NCBI GenBank assembly: GCA_036496605.1
Contig: DASXKV010000068.1
Coordinates: forward strand, 99,095 to 163,094
Reading direction: 5' to 3'
Source: Gemmatimonadaceae bacterium
GTDB taxonomy: Bacteria; Gemmatimonadota; Gemmatimonadetes; Gemmatimonadales; Gemmatimonadaceae
DNA: 64,000 nucleotides
Made by a program: the position numbers and the translations under genes. How positions within the stretch are numbered: position 1 is the stretch's first letter; each line of letters begins with the position of its first letter. The notes below the pieces were generated by a model. That model worked only from the letters and a program-made list of their open reading frames with translations, was not told where the DNA came from and made no database searches. Positions 29,035 to 38,010 of this stretch are shown in pieces.

Positions 29035-30594
29035 ATGGCCGCATATGCGAAGTCCGTGCTCTGGGTGGACGACGAAGCCGAGCTTCTCGAGCCACACCGC
29101 ATGTTTTTGCGGGACAAAGGCTTTACTGTCGAGTCGGCGACGAACGCCGAAGACGGAGCCGAGCTACTCCGTCGCCGTGCGTTCGATCTGGTGCTGCTCG
29201 ACGAGCAAATGCCGGGAACTCGCGGCTTGGATGCGTTTCGCGAATTCCGGGAAATCGCGCCGAATCTCGACATTGTGATGGTCACCAAGAGCGAGGAAGA
29301 CACCACGCTCATGGAAGCGCTCGGCGCTGAGGTCAGCTCGTATCTCGTGAAGCCGGTCACTCCGCGACAGGTCTATGCAGTCGTCGCCCGCCTGCTGCAG
29401 GGAACTCGCATTCATCAACAGGTGCTCGCGAGGCGATTTGTCGAGCGCTTTCGCGAGGTGCAGGCCGAGTCGTTTCGCGACCTCGACTGGCGTGGATGGA
29501 TCGACCGATTCACCGAGCTCACGCAATGGGATCTGGACCTCGTGGCGGCAGGCGAGACTGGCCTTACTGAGACGCTTCGCGGTCTCTATCCGGACATGCG
29601 TCGCGAGTTTGCGAACTTCATCCGCCGTGCGTATCCGCGTTGGGTGAGCGAGCTGTCCGGCGACCGACCGCCACTCTCCGTCGATCTCGTCCACGAATTC
29701 CTCCTTCCGATCGTGGAGCGCGATCGCCAGGCGCTATTTGTCGTCATCGACTGCCTCCGACTCGATCAATGGCGATTCATCGAGCCAAGCCTCACGACGC
29801 TGTTCGAGATCGAGACGACCCACTATTTCTCCATCCTTCCAACAGCGACGCCGTATTCCCGGAACGCGCTCTTCAGCGGTCTGTTCCCGTGCGAGATCGC
29901 GGCGCGATTTCCGGATTGGTGGGGCGAACGTGAAGACGAAACACTCAACGCGCACGAACGAGAGCTGCTCGAAGCCCAGCTTTCGGAGCTCGGGAAGCGA
30001 GTACCGATTCGCTACGAGAAGATCTCGTCGGCGGGTGAAGCCGACGACCTCGAGCGGCGTCTCGGTAGCTTCCTCGCGGGCGATGGCATCGGCGCGTGCG
30101 TCTTCAACTTCATCGATCTGCTCACCCACGGACGTTCGGAGTCGGCGATTCTGTACGAGGTGGCGCGCGACGAGACCGCACTGCGCGAGCTCACGCAACA
30201 GTGGTTCCGTCGATCCACGGCGTTCTCGCTCTTCCGTGAAGCGGCGCGTCGAGGCGTGAAAGTGCTCGTCACTAGCGACCACGGCTCCATCCATTGCCGC
30301 ACACCCGCGACAGTTTTCGCGAAGCGTGACGCGACGCCGAACCTTCGCTACAAGTTTGGTGAGGACCTGCGCGCTGAGAATCCAGATTACGCGCTGCTCT
30401 TTCCTAATGAGGATTCGCTAAAGCTGCCTCGGCGCGGTCTCGGCGCCAACACGCTTCTCGCCACCGGCGACGCCTTCTTCGTCTATCCAACGAAATTGCG
30501 CGAATACCAAAGCCGCTACCGCGGCTCATTCCTTCACGGCGGTGTGACGCCCGAGGAGTGCATCCTGCCCGTCGCGCTGCTCACTCCGCGCTGA
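29035..30594 (+). CDS. porX: PorX-like response regulator / alkaline-phosphatase-superfamily protein
   Basis: 519 aa, the same length as Porphyromonas PorX. An N-terminal CheY-like receiver (1-120; acidic pocket WVDDE, phospho-acceptor Asp-56 in LVLLDEQMPG, Lys in YLVKP) is joined by a helical linker to a PglZ/alkaline-phosphatase-like domain. Metal-ligand candidates are VVIDCLRLD, the nucleophile-like Thr in ILPTATPYSRN, FNFIDLLTHGR, VLVTSDHGS and SFLHGG. PorX controls type IX secretion and hydrolyses oligonucleotides in Bacteroidota. No sensor kinase is adjacent. ATG 29035 chosen because the receiver begins there. The stop shares a base with the next ATG. Confidence 0.85.
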   Translation: MAAYAKSVLWVDDEAELLEPHRMFLRDKGFTVESATNAEDGAELLRRRAFDLVLLDEQMPGTRGLDAFREFREIAPNLDIVMVTKSEEDTTLMEALGAEVSSYLVKPVTPRQVYAVVARLLQGTRIHQQVLARRFVERFREVQAESFRDLDWRGWIDRFTELTQWDLDLVAAGETGLTETLRGLYPDMRREFANFIRRAYPRWVSELSGDRPPLSVDLVHEFLLPIVERDRQALFVVIDCLRLDQWRFIEPSLTTLFEIETTHYFSILPTATPYSRNALFSGLFPCEIAARFPDWWGEREDETLNAHERELLEAQLSELGKRVPIRYEKISSAGEADDLERRLGSFLAGDGIGACVFNFIDLLTHGRSESAILYEVARDETALRELTQQWFRRSTAFSLFREAARRGVKVLVTSDHGSIHCRTPATVFAKRDATPNLRYKFGEDLRAENPDYALLFPNEDSLKLPRRGLGANTLLATGDAFFVYPTKLREYQSRYRGSFLHGGVTPEECILPVALLTPR

Positions 30595-32432
30595 TGTATC
30601 GACGCCTCCTTCGATTCCTTCGTCCGCACTCGGGCCGCATGCTCGGCGCGATCGGCGCGAGCGCGCTCGCGGCGATCTTCGACGCCTATTCTTTCGCTCT
30701 CCTGATCCCGTTTCTGAATGCCCTGTTCGGGATGCCAACGCTGCTTCCCGTGAAGTCTGGTTGGCTCACCGCATTCCTGAATCGCACGATCGGGATGCTC
30801 CTCGATCCCAACGACAAGATGGGATCGCTCCAGATGGTGATCGTCATCATCGTGGTCTCGGTCGCGATCAAGAACTTCTTCATCTGGCTGGCCGGGAATC
30901 TCGGCGCGCAGTTGCAGGAGTATGTCACGCGTGACGTCCGCGACGCGGTCTACACCCATCTCCAGCGCTTGCCGCTCGGTTTCTTCGCGCGCACCAAGGT
31001 CGGTCAGATCATCTCGCGCGTCATCTCCGACACGACGCAAGTCAAGGCGGTCATCACGACGCTGGTGACGCAATCATTTCAAAGTGCGGCGCTCGTCCTC
31101 GCCTACATCGCTGTGCTGCTGTCGATCTCGCTGCAGCTGACACTCATTGCACTCATCGTCGCGCCGCTCGTCATCGGCGCCCTTCAGCCATTGCTCAAAC
31201 GGCTGCGTCGCGGTTATCGCCGCCTCGGCGACGACTACGGCGAGATGACGAGCGTGCTCCAGGAAGCCGTCACGGGTGTTCGACTCGTGAAATCATTCGG
31301 CGCGGAGCCGTACGAGGAGCGACGCTTCCTCGAGGCGAGTAACCGCTACTCCGACGGCCTGATGCGCATCACGCGCGTCGCGTTTCTCTCGCAGCCGATA
31401 ACCGAGTTTCTTGGGACCTTGGTCGCCGTTGCCATTTTATGGATTGGCGCGCGCATGGTGCTCGTCGGTGGAACACTCCAGTCCGCCCAGCTGATCACCT
31501 TCCTCGTCATCGTTATGCGTCTGCTGCAACCGCTCAAGCAGCTCTCGCAGGTCCCGACGACAGCGCAGCAAGCACTTGCGGCGAGCGATCGTTTGTTCGA
31601 GGTCCTCGATGCGCCGACGGAGCTGATGACTGACAAGGGTACTCGCACTGTGGACGGTTTCCGCGACGCGGTCGTGTTCGAGAAGGTCTCGTTCGCCTAC
31701 GAAACCGAGCCCGTGCTCGTCGATGTCGATTTCACCGCACGCAAGGGAGAAGTCCTTGCGCTCGTCGGACATAGCGGCGCGGGGAAGAGCACGCTGGTCG
31801 ATCTCATCCCACGGTTTTACGAGCCGACGGCCGGCCGCATTCTCGTCGACGGCATCGATACCCGTAATATCAAGCTCGCGTCCTTGCGCGGCCTAACGGG
31901 AATCGTCAGCCAGGACACCGTGCTCTTCAACGACACGGTGCGCAACAACATTGCATATGGCGCCGCCGGTCGCTTCAGCGAGGAGCAGATCGCGGCTGCC
32001 GCGCGCGCCGCCAATGCGCACGGATTCGTTTCGGAACTGCCGCACGGATATGATACGATCCTCGGCGAGCGCGGCACGCGCCTCTCCGGTGGCCAACGCC
32101 AGCGGATCGCGATCGCGCGGGCCCTACTCATCGATCCACCCATTCTCATCCTTGACGAAGCGACGTCCGCGCTCGACACCGAATCCGAGAGGCTCGTCCA
32201 GGAAGCCATCGATCACCTCCTCGCCGGCCGCACGGTCTTCGTCATTGCCCACCGGCTATCGACGATCATTCATGCCGACCAGATTCTCGTGCTGGACCGC
32301 GGACGTGTCGTGGAGCGCGGGACGCACCAGGAGCTGCTGAGCTGTCGCGGCGCCTACTTCCGGCTCTACTCCATGCAATTTCGCGACGAGCCGGTCGAAG
32401 GACTGCCACCGGCAGCGACGGCGCAAGCCTGA
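30594..32432 (+). CDS. ABC transporter, fused permease-ATPase (MsbA-like)
   Basis: 612 aa. Six-helix exporter domain (~1-320) then an ATPase domain with Walker A GHSGAGKST, signature LSGGQRQR, Walker B ILILDEATSALD and switch His in IAHRLST. MsbA/lipid-exporter architecture. Context supports lipid or glycolipid export: it is followed by a glycosyltransferase and an LpxL-like acyltransferase. The start overlaps the porX stop (TGATG). Confidence 0.9.
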   Translation: MYRRLLRFLRPHSGRMLGAIGASALAAIFDAYSFALLIPFLNALFGMPTLLPVKSGWLTAFLNRTIGMLLDPNDKMGSLQMVIVIIVVSVAIKNFFIWLAGNLGAQLQEYVTRDVRDAVYTHLQRLPLGFFARTKVGQIISRVISDTTQVKAVITTLVTQSFQSAALVLAYIAVLLSISLQLTLIALIVAPLVIGALQPLLKRLRRGYRRLGDDYGEMTSVLQEAVTGVRLVKSFGAEPYEERRFLEASNRYSDGLMRITRVAFLSQPITEFLGTLVAVAILWIGARMVLVGGTLQSAQLITFLVIVMRLLQPLKQLSQVPTTAQQALAASDRLFEVLDAPTELMTDKGTRTVDGFRDAVVFEKVSFAYETEPVLVDVDFTARKGEVLALVGHSGAGKSTLVDLIPRFYEPTAGRILVDGIDTRNIKLASLRGLTGIVSQDTVLFNDTVRNNIAYGAAGRFSEEQIAAAARAANAHGFVSELPHGYDTILGERGTRLSGGQRQRIAIARALLIDPPILILDEATSALDTESERLVQEAIDHLLAGRTVFVIAHRLSTIIHADQILVLDRGRVVERGTHQELLSCRGAYFRLYSMQFRDEPVEGLPPAATAQA

Positions 32433-32440
32433 CGCTCGTT

Positions 32441-33550
32441 ATGCGCCTGCTCTTCTATGTCGGCGATAAAGGCTGGAGTGGATGCGCGCGCGCGTTTGTC
32501 GCTGCGGCGCGAGGACTTGGCGCCCGGGGCCACCAGGTCACCCTCGTCTGTCCCGGCGGCAGCCCGACTGCGCGTCGCGCCGAGGCATTGGGCGTCGACA
32601 CCGTGCCGGCTGATCCCGAGGCCACGGCCGCCGGCGATGTGTGGAATCTCCGGCGCATCCTTCAGGAGCGCTTCGTGGAGGTCGCGTTCGTCCACAGCGA
32701 TCGCGAGCAGCTCGTCGTGAGCTCGGCGATGCGACTCGCCGCGCGCGGTGCCATCATTCGTCGCGTGCCTGCTTTTCTGACGCCCGCTTTGATGCGGAGT
32801 GGCCGGCTCGCTCTCCGGATCGCGAGCGCGGGACTGATCTTTACGACCGAGGCCGAGCTGGCGCAGGCGCAGGCTTCGCCCGCGCTCTCAGCGATGCCGC
32901 TTCCGCCCATCGTTGCTCCTCTCGGCGTCGACGTCGCGAGTTACGAATCGGTGCGCCCGCTCGCCAGAGCAAGCATCGGCGTGCCGGCGCAAGGTGTGCT
33001 TATCGTGTGTAGCTACGAGCCGAGCGCGCGATTTCGCCTCGCCACGGCGATGCGCACGCTCGGTCTCTTGCTTCCGCGACATCCCGGTGCCCACCTTGTT
33101 GTGCTCGGTCCCGGCTCTCAAGACGACGATTTGCGCATGCATGCAGCCGCGCTTGGTGTGAGCAATTACGTAACTTTCCTCGGTCACCGCCCGGATGACC
33201 TCGCGATCCTGCGCTCCGCTGACGCCGGCTGGGTCGTCGCCGGCGCCGATGATGGAGCCTTCGCCTTTCTCGATCTCATGGCGATGCGCATTCCGGTCCT
33301 CGCCGAGCGTGGAACCCTGCCGGAACACTTCGTCGCCGACGGAATCACGGGGTTGCTGCTGTCGCCGAGCGCTCCGTCGCATACCGCCTCGACGGTTGCG
33401 CCCTTCTTTGCACACCAGGAGCTGCGCACCGCGATGGGCAATGCCGCTCGCACGCGGGTGCAGCGCGACTTTGATGAAACGGATATGATCGACGGCTTCG
33501 AGCGCGCGGCGTCAGCTGGCGCAGACCGAAGACGGTGGTCGGCGCGATGA
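32441..33550 (+). CDS. GT4-like glycosyltransferase
   Basis: 369 aa GT-B fold. N-terminal acceptor half starts MRLLFYVGDKGWSGCARAF with a Gly-rich loop; the C-terminal half has VAPLGVDVASYE, LGPGSQDDDLR, VTFLGHRPDDLAILRSAD and an acidic stretch ending LPEHFVADGITGLLL. Likely transfers a sugar to an envelope lipid or polysaccharide. ATG 32441 is 8 nt after the exporter stop, and its own stop overlaps the next gene (ATGA). Confidence 0.82.
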   Translation: MRLLFYVGDKGWSGCARAFVAAARGLGARGHQVTLVCPGGSPTARRAEALGVDTVPADPEATAAGDVWNLRRILQERFVEVAFVHSDREQLVVSSAMRLAARGAIIRRVPAFLTPALMRSGRLALRIASAGLIFTTEAELAQAQASPALSAMPLPPIVAPLGVDVASYESVRPLARASIGVPAQGVLIVCSYEPSARFRLATAMRTLGLLLPRHPGAHLVVLGPGSQDDDLRMHAAALGVSNYVTFLGHRPDDLAILRSADAGWVVAGADDGAFAFLDLMAMRIPVLAERGTLPEHFVADGITGLLLSPSAPSHTASTVAPFFAHQELRTAMGNAARTRVQRDFDETDMIDGFERAASAGADRRRWSAR

Positions 33551-34572
33551 CGCACATTTCCGACGCTCGCACGCCGGATGCGCACGTTAGGCAGTCGAGC
33601 GCGCAACGGGCAGTGTCAGCGCCGAGCGACGCATCCAGTACGGCGCGGCACGTCCGGCCGACGATCGCACATCGTGTCGAGTACGGCGCTTTGCGCGGTC
33701 TCGTCGCCCTCCTCAAGCGTCTCGGTCTGCGTTCGGCGAGCGCCGTGGGTGCAGGCCTGGGCACCCTCGGCTATCGGCCACTGGCGATCCGTCGTGACGT
33801 CGTCGAGCGGCAGGTGCGTGCCGCACTTCCCGAGCTACCGCCTAACGAATTGCGGCGGATTGCCAAGGCAAGCTACGCGCACCTCGGCCGCACAACGGCG
33901 GAGACCGCGATTCTCCCACTGTACGATCGCGACCGCATCATCTCGCTCTTCGACGAGGTCGAGGGCTGGAGCATCGTGGAAGAGCGACTCGCGCGCGACA
34001 AGGGGCTCATTTTCGTCGCTGGACACCTGGGCAACTGGGAACTCGGTGGGGCTTACGTCGCGGCGCGCGGAGTGCCAATCCAGGCGGTGGCCCGCTACAT
34101 GGCGAATCCACTGTTCGATCGGTACCTCACGCGGACGCGCGAGCGCATCGGCATGATGATCGTGCACGATGATGAGGCCGTCCGCCGGGTGCCTCGCGCG
34201 TTGCGCACCGGACACGCCGTCGCATTCCTCATCGATCAGGGCGCAGTCGGTCTTGCGTCGACGTGGGTGCCCTTTTTCAAGCGGCTCGCGAAAACTCCGC
34301 GCGGTCCCGCTGTCTTCGCGCTTCGTCTCGGTGCGCCGATCGTGTTCGGCGCCGCCATCCGCCAACCGAGCGGGCGCTTCCGGCTCAGCTTCGAGGCAAT
34401 TGATTCGACGCCGACGGGCAACCTGGAAGCCGACGTCGAGCGCATCGTCGCCGACTACACGGCCGTGCTCGAGCGCTGGGTTCGCCGCGCGCCGGAGCAG
34501 TACTTCTGGCATCATCGCCGCTGGAAGCATCAGCGACCAAATACGCCGCCCGAGCTCGGAGAGCCGACGTGA
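33547..34572 (+). CDS. LpxL/HtrB-like lysophospholipid acyltransferase
   Basis: 341 aa. The acyltransferase HX4(D/E) motif is GHLGNWELGG (~residue 160), followed by RYMANPLFDRYLTRTRERIG, FLIDQG and VPFFKR. This family adds secondary acyl chains to lipid A precursors or other glycolipids at the inner membrane. A ~45-residue low-complexity N-terminus precedes the domain. 4-nt overlaps with both neighbours indicate tight coupling. Confidence 0.85.
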   Translation: MTHISDARTPDAHVRQSSAQRAVSAPSDASSTARHVRPTIAHRVEYGALRGLVALLKRLGLRSASAVGAGLGTLGYRPLAIRRDVVERQVRAALPELPPNELRRIAKASYAHLGRTTAETAILPLYDRDRIISLFDEVEGWSIVEERLARDKGLIFVAGHLGNWELGGAYVAARGVPIQAVARYMANPLFDRYLTRTRERIGMMIVHDDEAVRRVPRALRTGHAVAFLIDQGAVGLASTWVPFFKRLAKTPRGPAVFALRLGAPIVFGAAIRQPSGRFRLSFEAIDSTPTGNLEADVERIVADYTAVLERWVRRAPEQYFWHHRRWKHQRPNTPPELGEPT

Positions 34573-35456
34573 GCGAGTCGCGCGCGGGCCGTGCCTTACG
34601 AGGCGATCCACGCGCCTGGTTCGGCGCTGGCGTCGTATCGCTGCTGATTCTACTCGCCATCACGGCCCCGCTCGTCGCTCGTCACGATCCCGTGCACATC
34701 GATCTCATCAATCAACTGAGCCCTCCATCCGCGGACCATTGGCTCGGCACGGACATCCAGGGGCGCGACGTGTGGGCGCGGCTCGTCTACGGCGCGCGGA
34801 TCTCGCTCTCGGTCGGCATCGTGTCACAGGGTATCGCGCTATCACTCGGAGTGACGCTCGGGCTCATCGCGGGTTTTTATGGCAGATGGGTCGACGAGCT
34901 CGTTATGCGTCTCGCCGACATCACCTTGGCGTTTCCGACTCTCCTGCTCCTCATCGCGATGGTGGCGGCGCTCCAGCCTTCGTTAGGTGTCGTCTTCGTG
35001 ACGATTGGCGTCGTCGGCTGGGCGGGCATGGCGCGCCTCGTCCGTGGGCAGGTGCTCGTCGTGCGACAGCTCGAATACGTGCAAGCGTCGCGCGCCCTCG
35101 GCGGTCGTGATGTCCGGATCATCGTGGTTCACGTACTCCCGGCCGTGCTCGCGCCCGTGATCATCGCCGTCACGCTCGGCGTCGCCGGCGCGATCATCGC
35201 CGAGTCGTCGCTCTCCTTCCTCGGCCTGGGTGTTCAACCTCCGACCCCAAGCTGGGGCGCGATGATCGCCGACGGACGCGATCTCAGTCAGCTCCGCCAC
35301 GCACCATGGACGTCGGTTTTCCCCGGACTCGCGATTGGCGCCGCGGTGCTCGGCTTCAACATGCTTGGTGACGCGTTGCGTGACGCACTCGATCCACGCG
35401 CGGCACGCGCCGCGATACCGCGCGGGGCCGGACTCGCCGACATTGCCCGGCCGTGA
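34569..35456 (+). CDS. ABC transporter permease, DppC/OppC type
   Basis: 295 aa inner-membrane permease with about six helices. HWLGTDIQGRDVWARLVYGARISL and the cytoplasmic EAA-like loop ASRALGGRDVRIIVVHVLP are diagnostic of the peptide/nickel (DppC) group, as is ESSLSFLGLGVQPPTPSWGAM. GTG start overlaps the acyltransferase stop. No DppB, ATPase or binding-protein gene is nearby, so partner subunits must be encoded elsewhere. Confidence 0.88.
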   Translation: MSESRAGRALRGDPRAWFGAGVVSLLILLAITAPLVARHDPVHIDLINQLSPPSADHWLGTDIQGRDVWARLVYGARISLSVGIVSQGIALSLGVTLGLIAGFYGRWVDELVMRLADITLAFPTLLLLIAMVAALQPSLGVVFVTIGVVGWAGMARLVRGQVLVVRQLEYVQASRALGGRDVRIIVVHVLPAVLAPVIIAVTLGVAGAIIAESSLSFLGLGVQPPTPSWGAMIADGRDLSQLRHAPWTSVFPGLAIGAAVLGFNMLGDALRDALDPRAARAAIPRGAGLADIARP

Positions 35457-35480
35457 CCACACCACCAAGAGTTACCCATC

Positions 35481-36650
35481 TTGCCATTTGACGTTGACGC
35501 GTTGCGCGAGCGCGAATTCCCCTGGGCGGCGCGCGCCGAGGCGATCTACCTCAACAACGCCAGCACCGGCCCATTGCCCGAGCGCACGCTTGCCGCGATT
35601 CGTGAGTTCGACGCGCGCCGCGCCGCGCCGTATCGCCTGTCCGACGAGATTCAGTTCGCGACGTTGGCTCGCGGTCGGGAGTTGATCGCGCAGCTCATCG
35701 GTGCGGAGAGCACGGAGATCGCGCTCGCCGTCAACACGTCGTACGGCATCAACGTCGCCGCGTTCGGCTTGCCGTTAGGCCCCGGCGACGTCGTGCTCAC
35801 GCCTGATCGCGAGTTTCCCGCCAATGTCTATCCGTGGATGCAGCTCGCGCGGAAGCGCGGGGTGGTCTATCGTCGCCTGCCGACCTGCGACGGCGCCGTC
35901 GACGAGGACGCGCTCCGTCGCGAGCTCGAGGATCCCGCCGTCCGCGCGGTCTCCGTCTCCTGGGTGGGCTTTGCGAGCGGATACACGGTCGACCTCGAGG
36001 CGATCGGGCGCGCCTGTCGCGCACGCGGCGCGTTTTTCATCGTCGACGCCATCCAGGGACTCGGGCCGCTCACGCTCGACGTACGTGCCTGTCACGTCGA
36101 CATTCTTGCTTGCGGCGCGCAGAAGTGGCTCCTCTCGCCGTGGGGTACTGGCTTCGTGTACGTGAGGCGCGAACTCATTGCCGAGCTCGAGCCCAACGTC
36201 GTGAGCTGGATGGCGGTGAAGGGCAGCGACGACTTCCGGCGTCTCGTGGACTATGACCTCACCTGGCGCGACGACGCGCGCCGCTTCGAGTTCATTACCC
36301 TGCCATTTCAAGACTTTGCGGGGATGAACGCGAGCCTCGAGCTCATGCACGAGATTGGTCCGCGCGCCATCGCGGAGCAGGTTGGTGTGCTCGCTGACAT
36401 CGTCGTACTCTGGGCGGCGAGTCAACGCGAGGTGGAGCTCGTCACCCCATCGGTGCCTCGTCACCGCGCAGGCATCGTCGCATTACGGATGCCCAACGCG
36501 GAAGGGGTAAGCCGTGTGCTCCGCGAGGCAGGCGTCAGTCACTCTTTTCGTGAAGGCGCGATCCGGCTGTCGCCACACTTTTACAACACCCGTGAGGAGA
36601 TCCGCCGAGCGCTGGGAATCATCGAAACTGCGCCGACGCACCGGTCCTGA
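35481..36650 (+). CDS. class V aminotransferase (cysteine desulfurase/isopenicillin-N epimerase-like)
   Basis: 389 aa PLP enzyme. IYLNNASTGPLPERTL at the N-terminus, the PLP-Asp in FIVDAIQGLGPL and Schiff-base Lys in CGAQKWLLSPWGTGFVY are typical of NifS/CsdA/epimerase-like proteins. The lack of an obvious catalytic Cys loop near the end argues against a true desulfurase. TTG start at 35481, 24 nt after the permease. Confidence 0.82.
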   Translation: MPFDVDALREREFPWAARAEAIYLNNASTGPLPERTLAAIREFDARRAAPYRLSDEIQFATLARGRELIAQLIGAESTEIALAVNTSYGINVAAFGLPLGPGDVVLTPDREFPANVYPWMQLARKRGVVYRRLPTCDGAVDEDALRRELEDPAVRAVSVSWVGFASGYTVDLEAIGRACRARGAFFIVDAIQGLGPLTLDVRACHVDILACGAQKWLLSPWGTGFVYVRRELIAELEPNVVSWMAVKGSDDFRRLVDYDLTWRDDARRFEFITLPFQDFAGMNASLELMHEIGPRAIAEQVGVLADIVVLWAASQREVELVTPSVPRHRAGIVALRMPNAEGVSRVLREAGVSHSFREGAIRLSPHFYNTREEIRRALGIIETAPTHRS

Positions 36651-36655
36651 CGAGC

Positions 36656-37960
36656 CTAACGAATGACTCGTACGACGGCGTAGTCCCTCTTGCCCTTGCC
36701 GAGAATCAGGTACGAGCCCTGCAGCAGCACGGCACTGGCATCGACGTATCGCTCTGTCGCCCCGAGCTTCCGTTTGTTCAGCGAAATACCGCCCTGCTCG
36801 AGCAGCCGCCGCGAGGCGCCATTCGATGGCGCAAGCCCCGCCGCGACGAGCAACTTGAACACGTCGAGACCCTGGGCGCCGTCGCTCACCGCGGACTCGT
36901 TCACTTCGACGAAGGGTGCCTCGGCGCTCAGCACCTCGAGCGCCGCGCGTGAGAGCGAGTCCGGCTCGAGCCGGCCGAAGAGAAATTCCGAGACCTCGAT
37001 GGCCGCTCGCAACGGCTCGTCACCGTGCACGCGCGCCGTCATATCGCGCGCCAACGCCTGCTGCGCTTCACGACGCTCGGGCCGCGCCTCGGTCGCTTGA
37101 TCGAGCGCTTCGATCTCGTCTCGACCCATGAGCGTGAAATACCGCAAATACCGACCGACATCTCGATCGTCGATGTTCAACCAGAATTGATAAAACTCAT
37201 ATGGCGACGTCAACGACGCGTCGAGCCACACTGCGCCCGCCTCGCTCTTGCCGAACTTCGTGCCGGACGCCGTCGTCACGAGTGGGAGCGTTGCCGCCTG
37301 CGCCTCCGACGCCTCCGTTCTTCGAATGAGCTCGATGCCGGCCGTGATGTTTCCCCACTGATCGCTGCCGCCGAGTTGTAAGAGCGCGCCGTATCGACGA
37401 TACAATTCGAGAAAATCGAATGCCTGCAGCAGCATGTAGCTGAACTCGGTATACGAGATGCCGCCGTCGAGACGTGTCTTCACCGATTCCTTTTGCAACA
37501 TGTAATTCACGGTGAAATGCTTTCCGACATCGCGCATGAACTCGACGGTGCGCATGCTGACCAGCCACTCTGCATTGTCGACCAGAATGGCCCCGGTGCC
37601 GTTGCCACTGGAGTCCTCAAAATCTAGAAAGCGCTCGAGCTGCGCCCGAATGCCACGAACGTTGATCTCCACCTGCTCCGCTGACATCAGCGTTCGCTCC
37701 GAGGGCCGACCGCTCGGATCACCAATGAGCCCTGTGCCTCCACCAACGAGCGCGATCGGTCGGTGTCCGCTTCGCTGCAGATGCACCAGCGCCATGATCG
37801 GCACGAGACTACCGACGTGCAGGCTCGTCGCGGTCGGGTCGAAACCCACATACCCAGACGCCACGCCACGCTGCAACAAAGCAGCGACTCCCTCGGTATG
37901 CTGGTAGAGCAGACCGCGCCATCGAAGCTCGTCGAGCAATGCGTGCGTCATCGTCTCCAT
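36656..37960 (-). CDS. tyrS: tyrosyl-tRNA synthetase
   Basis: 434 aa class I synthetase. HIGH-equivalent HVGS in GYVGFDPTATSLHVGS, tyrosine site residues in LLQAFDFLELYRRYGALLQLGGSDQWGN, KMSKS-equivalent KFGKS, and a C-terminal S4 RNA-binding domain with SRRLLEQGGISLNKRKL. Start ambiguous among TTG 37969, ATG 37960 and ATG 37951. It converges with the class V aminotransferase 5 nt away and is divergent from the PBP gene. Confidence 0.95.
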   Translation of the reverse strand: METMTHALLDELRWRGLLYQHTEGVAALLQRGVASGYVGFDPTATSLHVGSLVPIMALVHLQRSGHRPIALVGGGTGLIGDPSGRPSERTLMSAEQVEINVRGIRAQLERFLDFEDSSGNGTGAILVDNAEWLVSMRTVEFMRDVGKHFTVNYMLQKESVKTRLDGGISYTEFSYMLLQAFDFLELYRRYGALLQLGGSDQWGNITAGIELIRRTEASEAQAATLPLVTTASGTKFGKSEAGAVWLDASLTSPYEFYQFWLNIDDRDVGRYLRYFTLMGRDEIEALDQATEARPERREAQQALARDMTARVHGDEPLRAAIEVSEFLFGRLEPDSLSRAALEVLSAEAPFVEVNESAVSDGAQGLDVFKLLVAAGLAPSNGASRRLLEQGGISLNKRKLGATERYVDASAVLLQGSYLILGKGKRDYAVVRVIR

Positions 37961-38010
37961 GATCGTCAAAAATAGACGCGTGATGCAGAGCCCGCAGCTA
38001 TCTTGATTCT

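Noticed and set aside
29164..29694. Long minus-strand frame inside the PorX-like gene
   Set aside because: A codon-bias shadow typical of high-GC genes; the plus-strand protein is clearly conserved.
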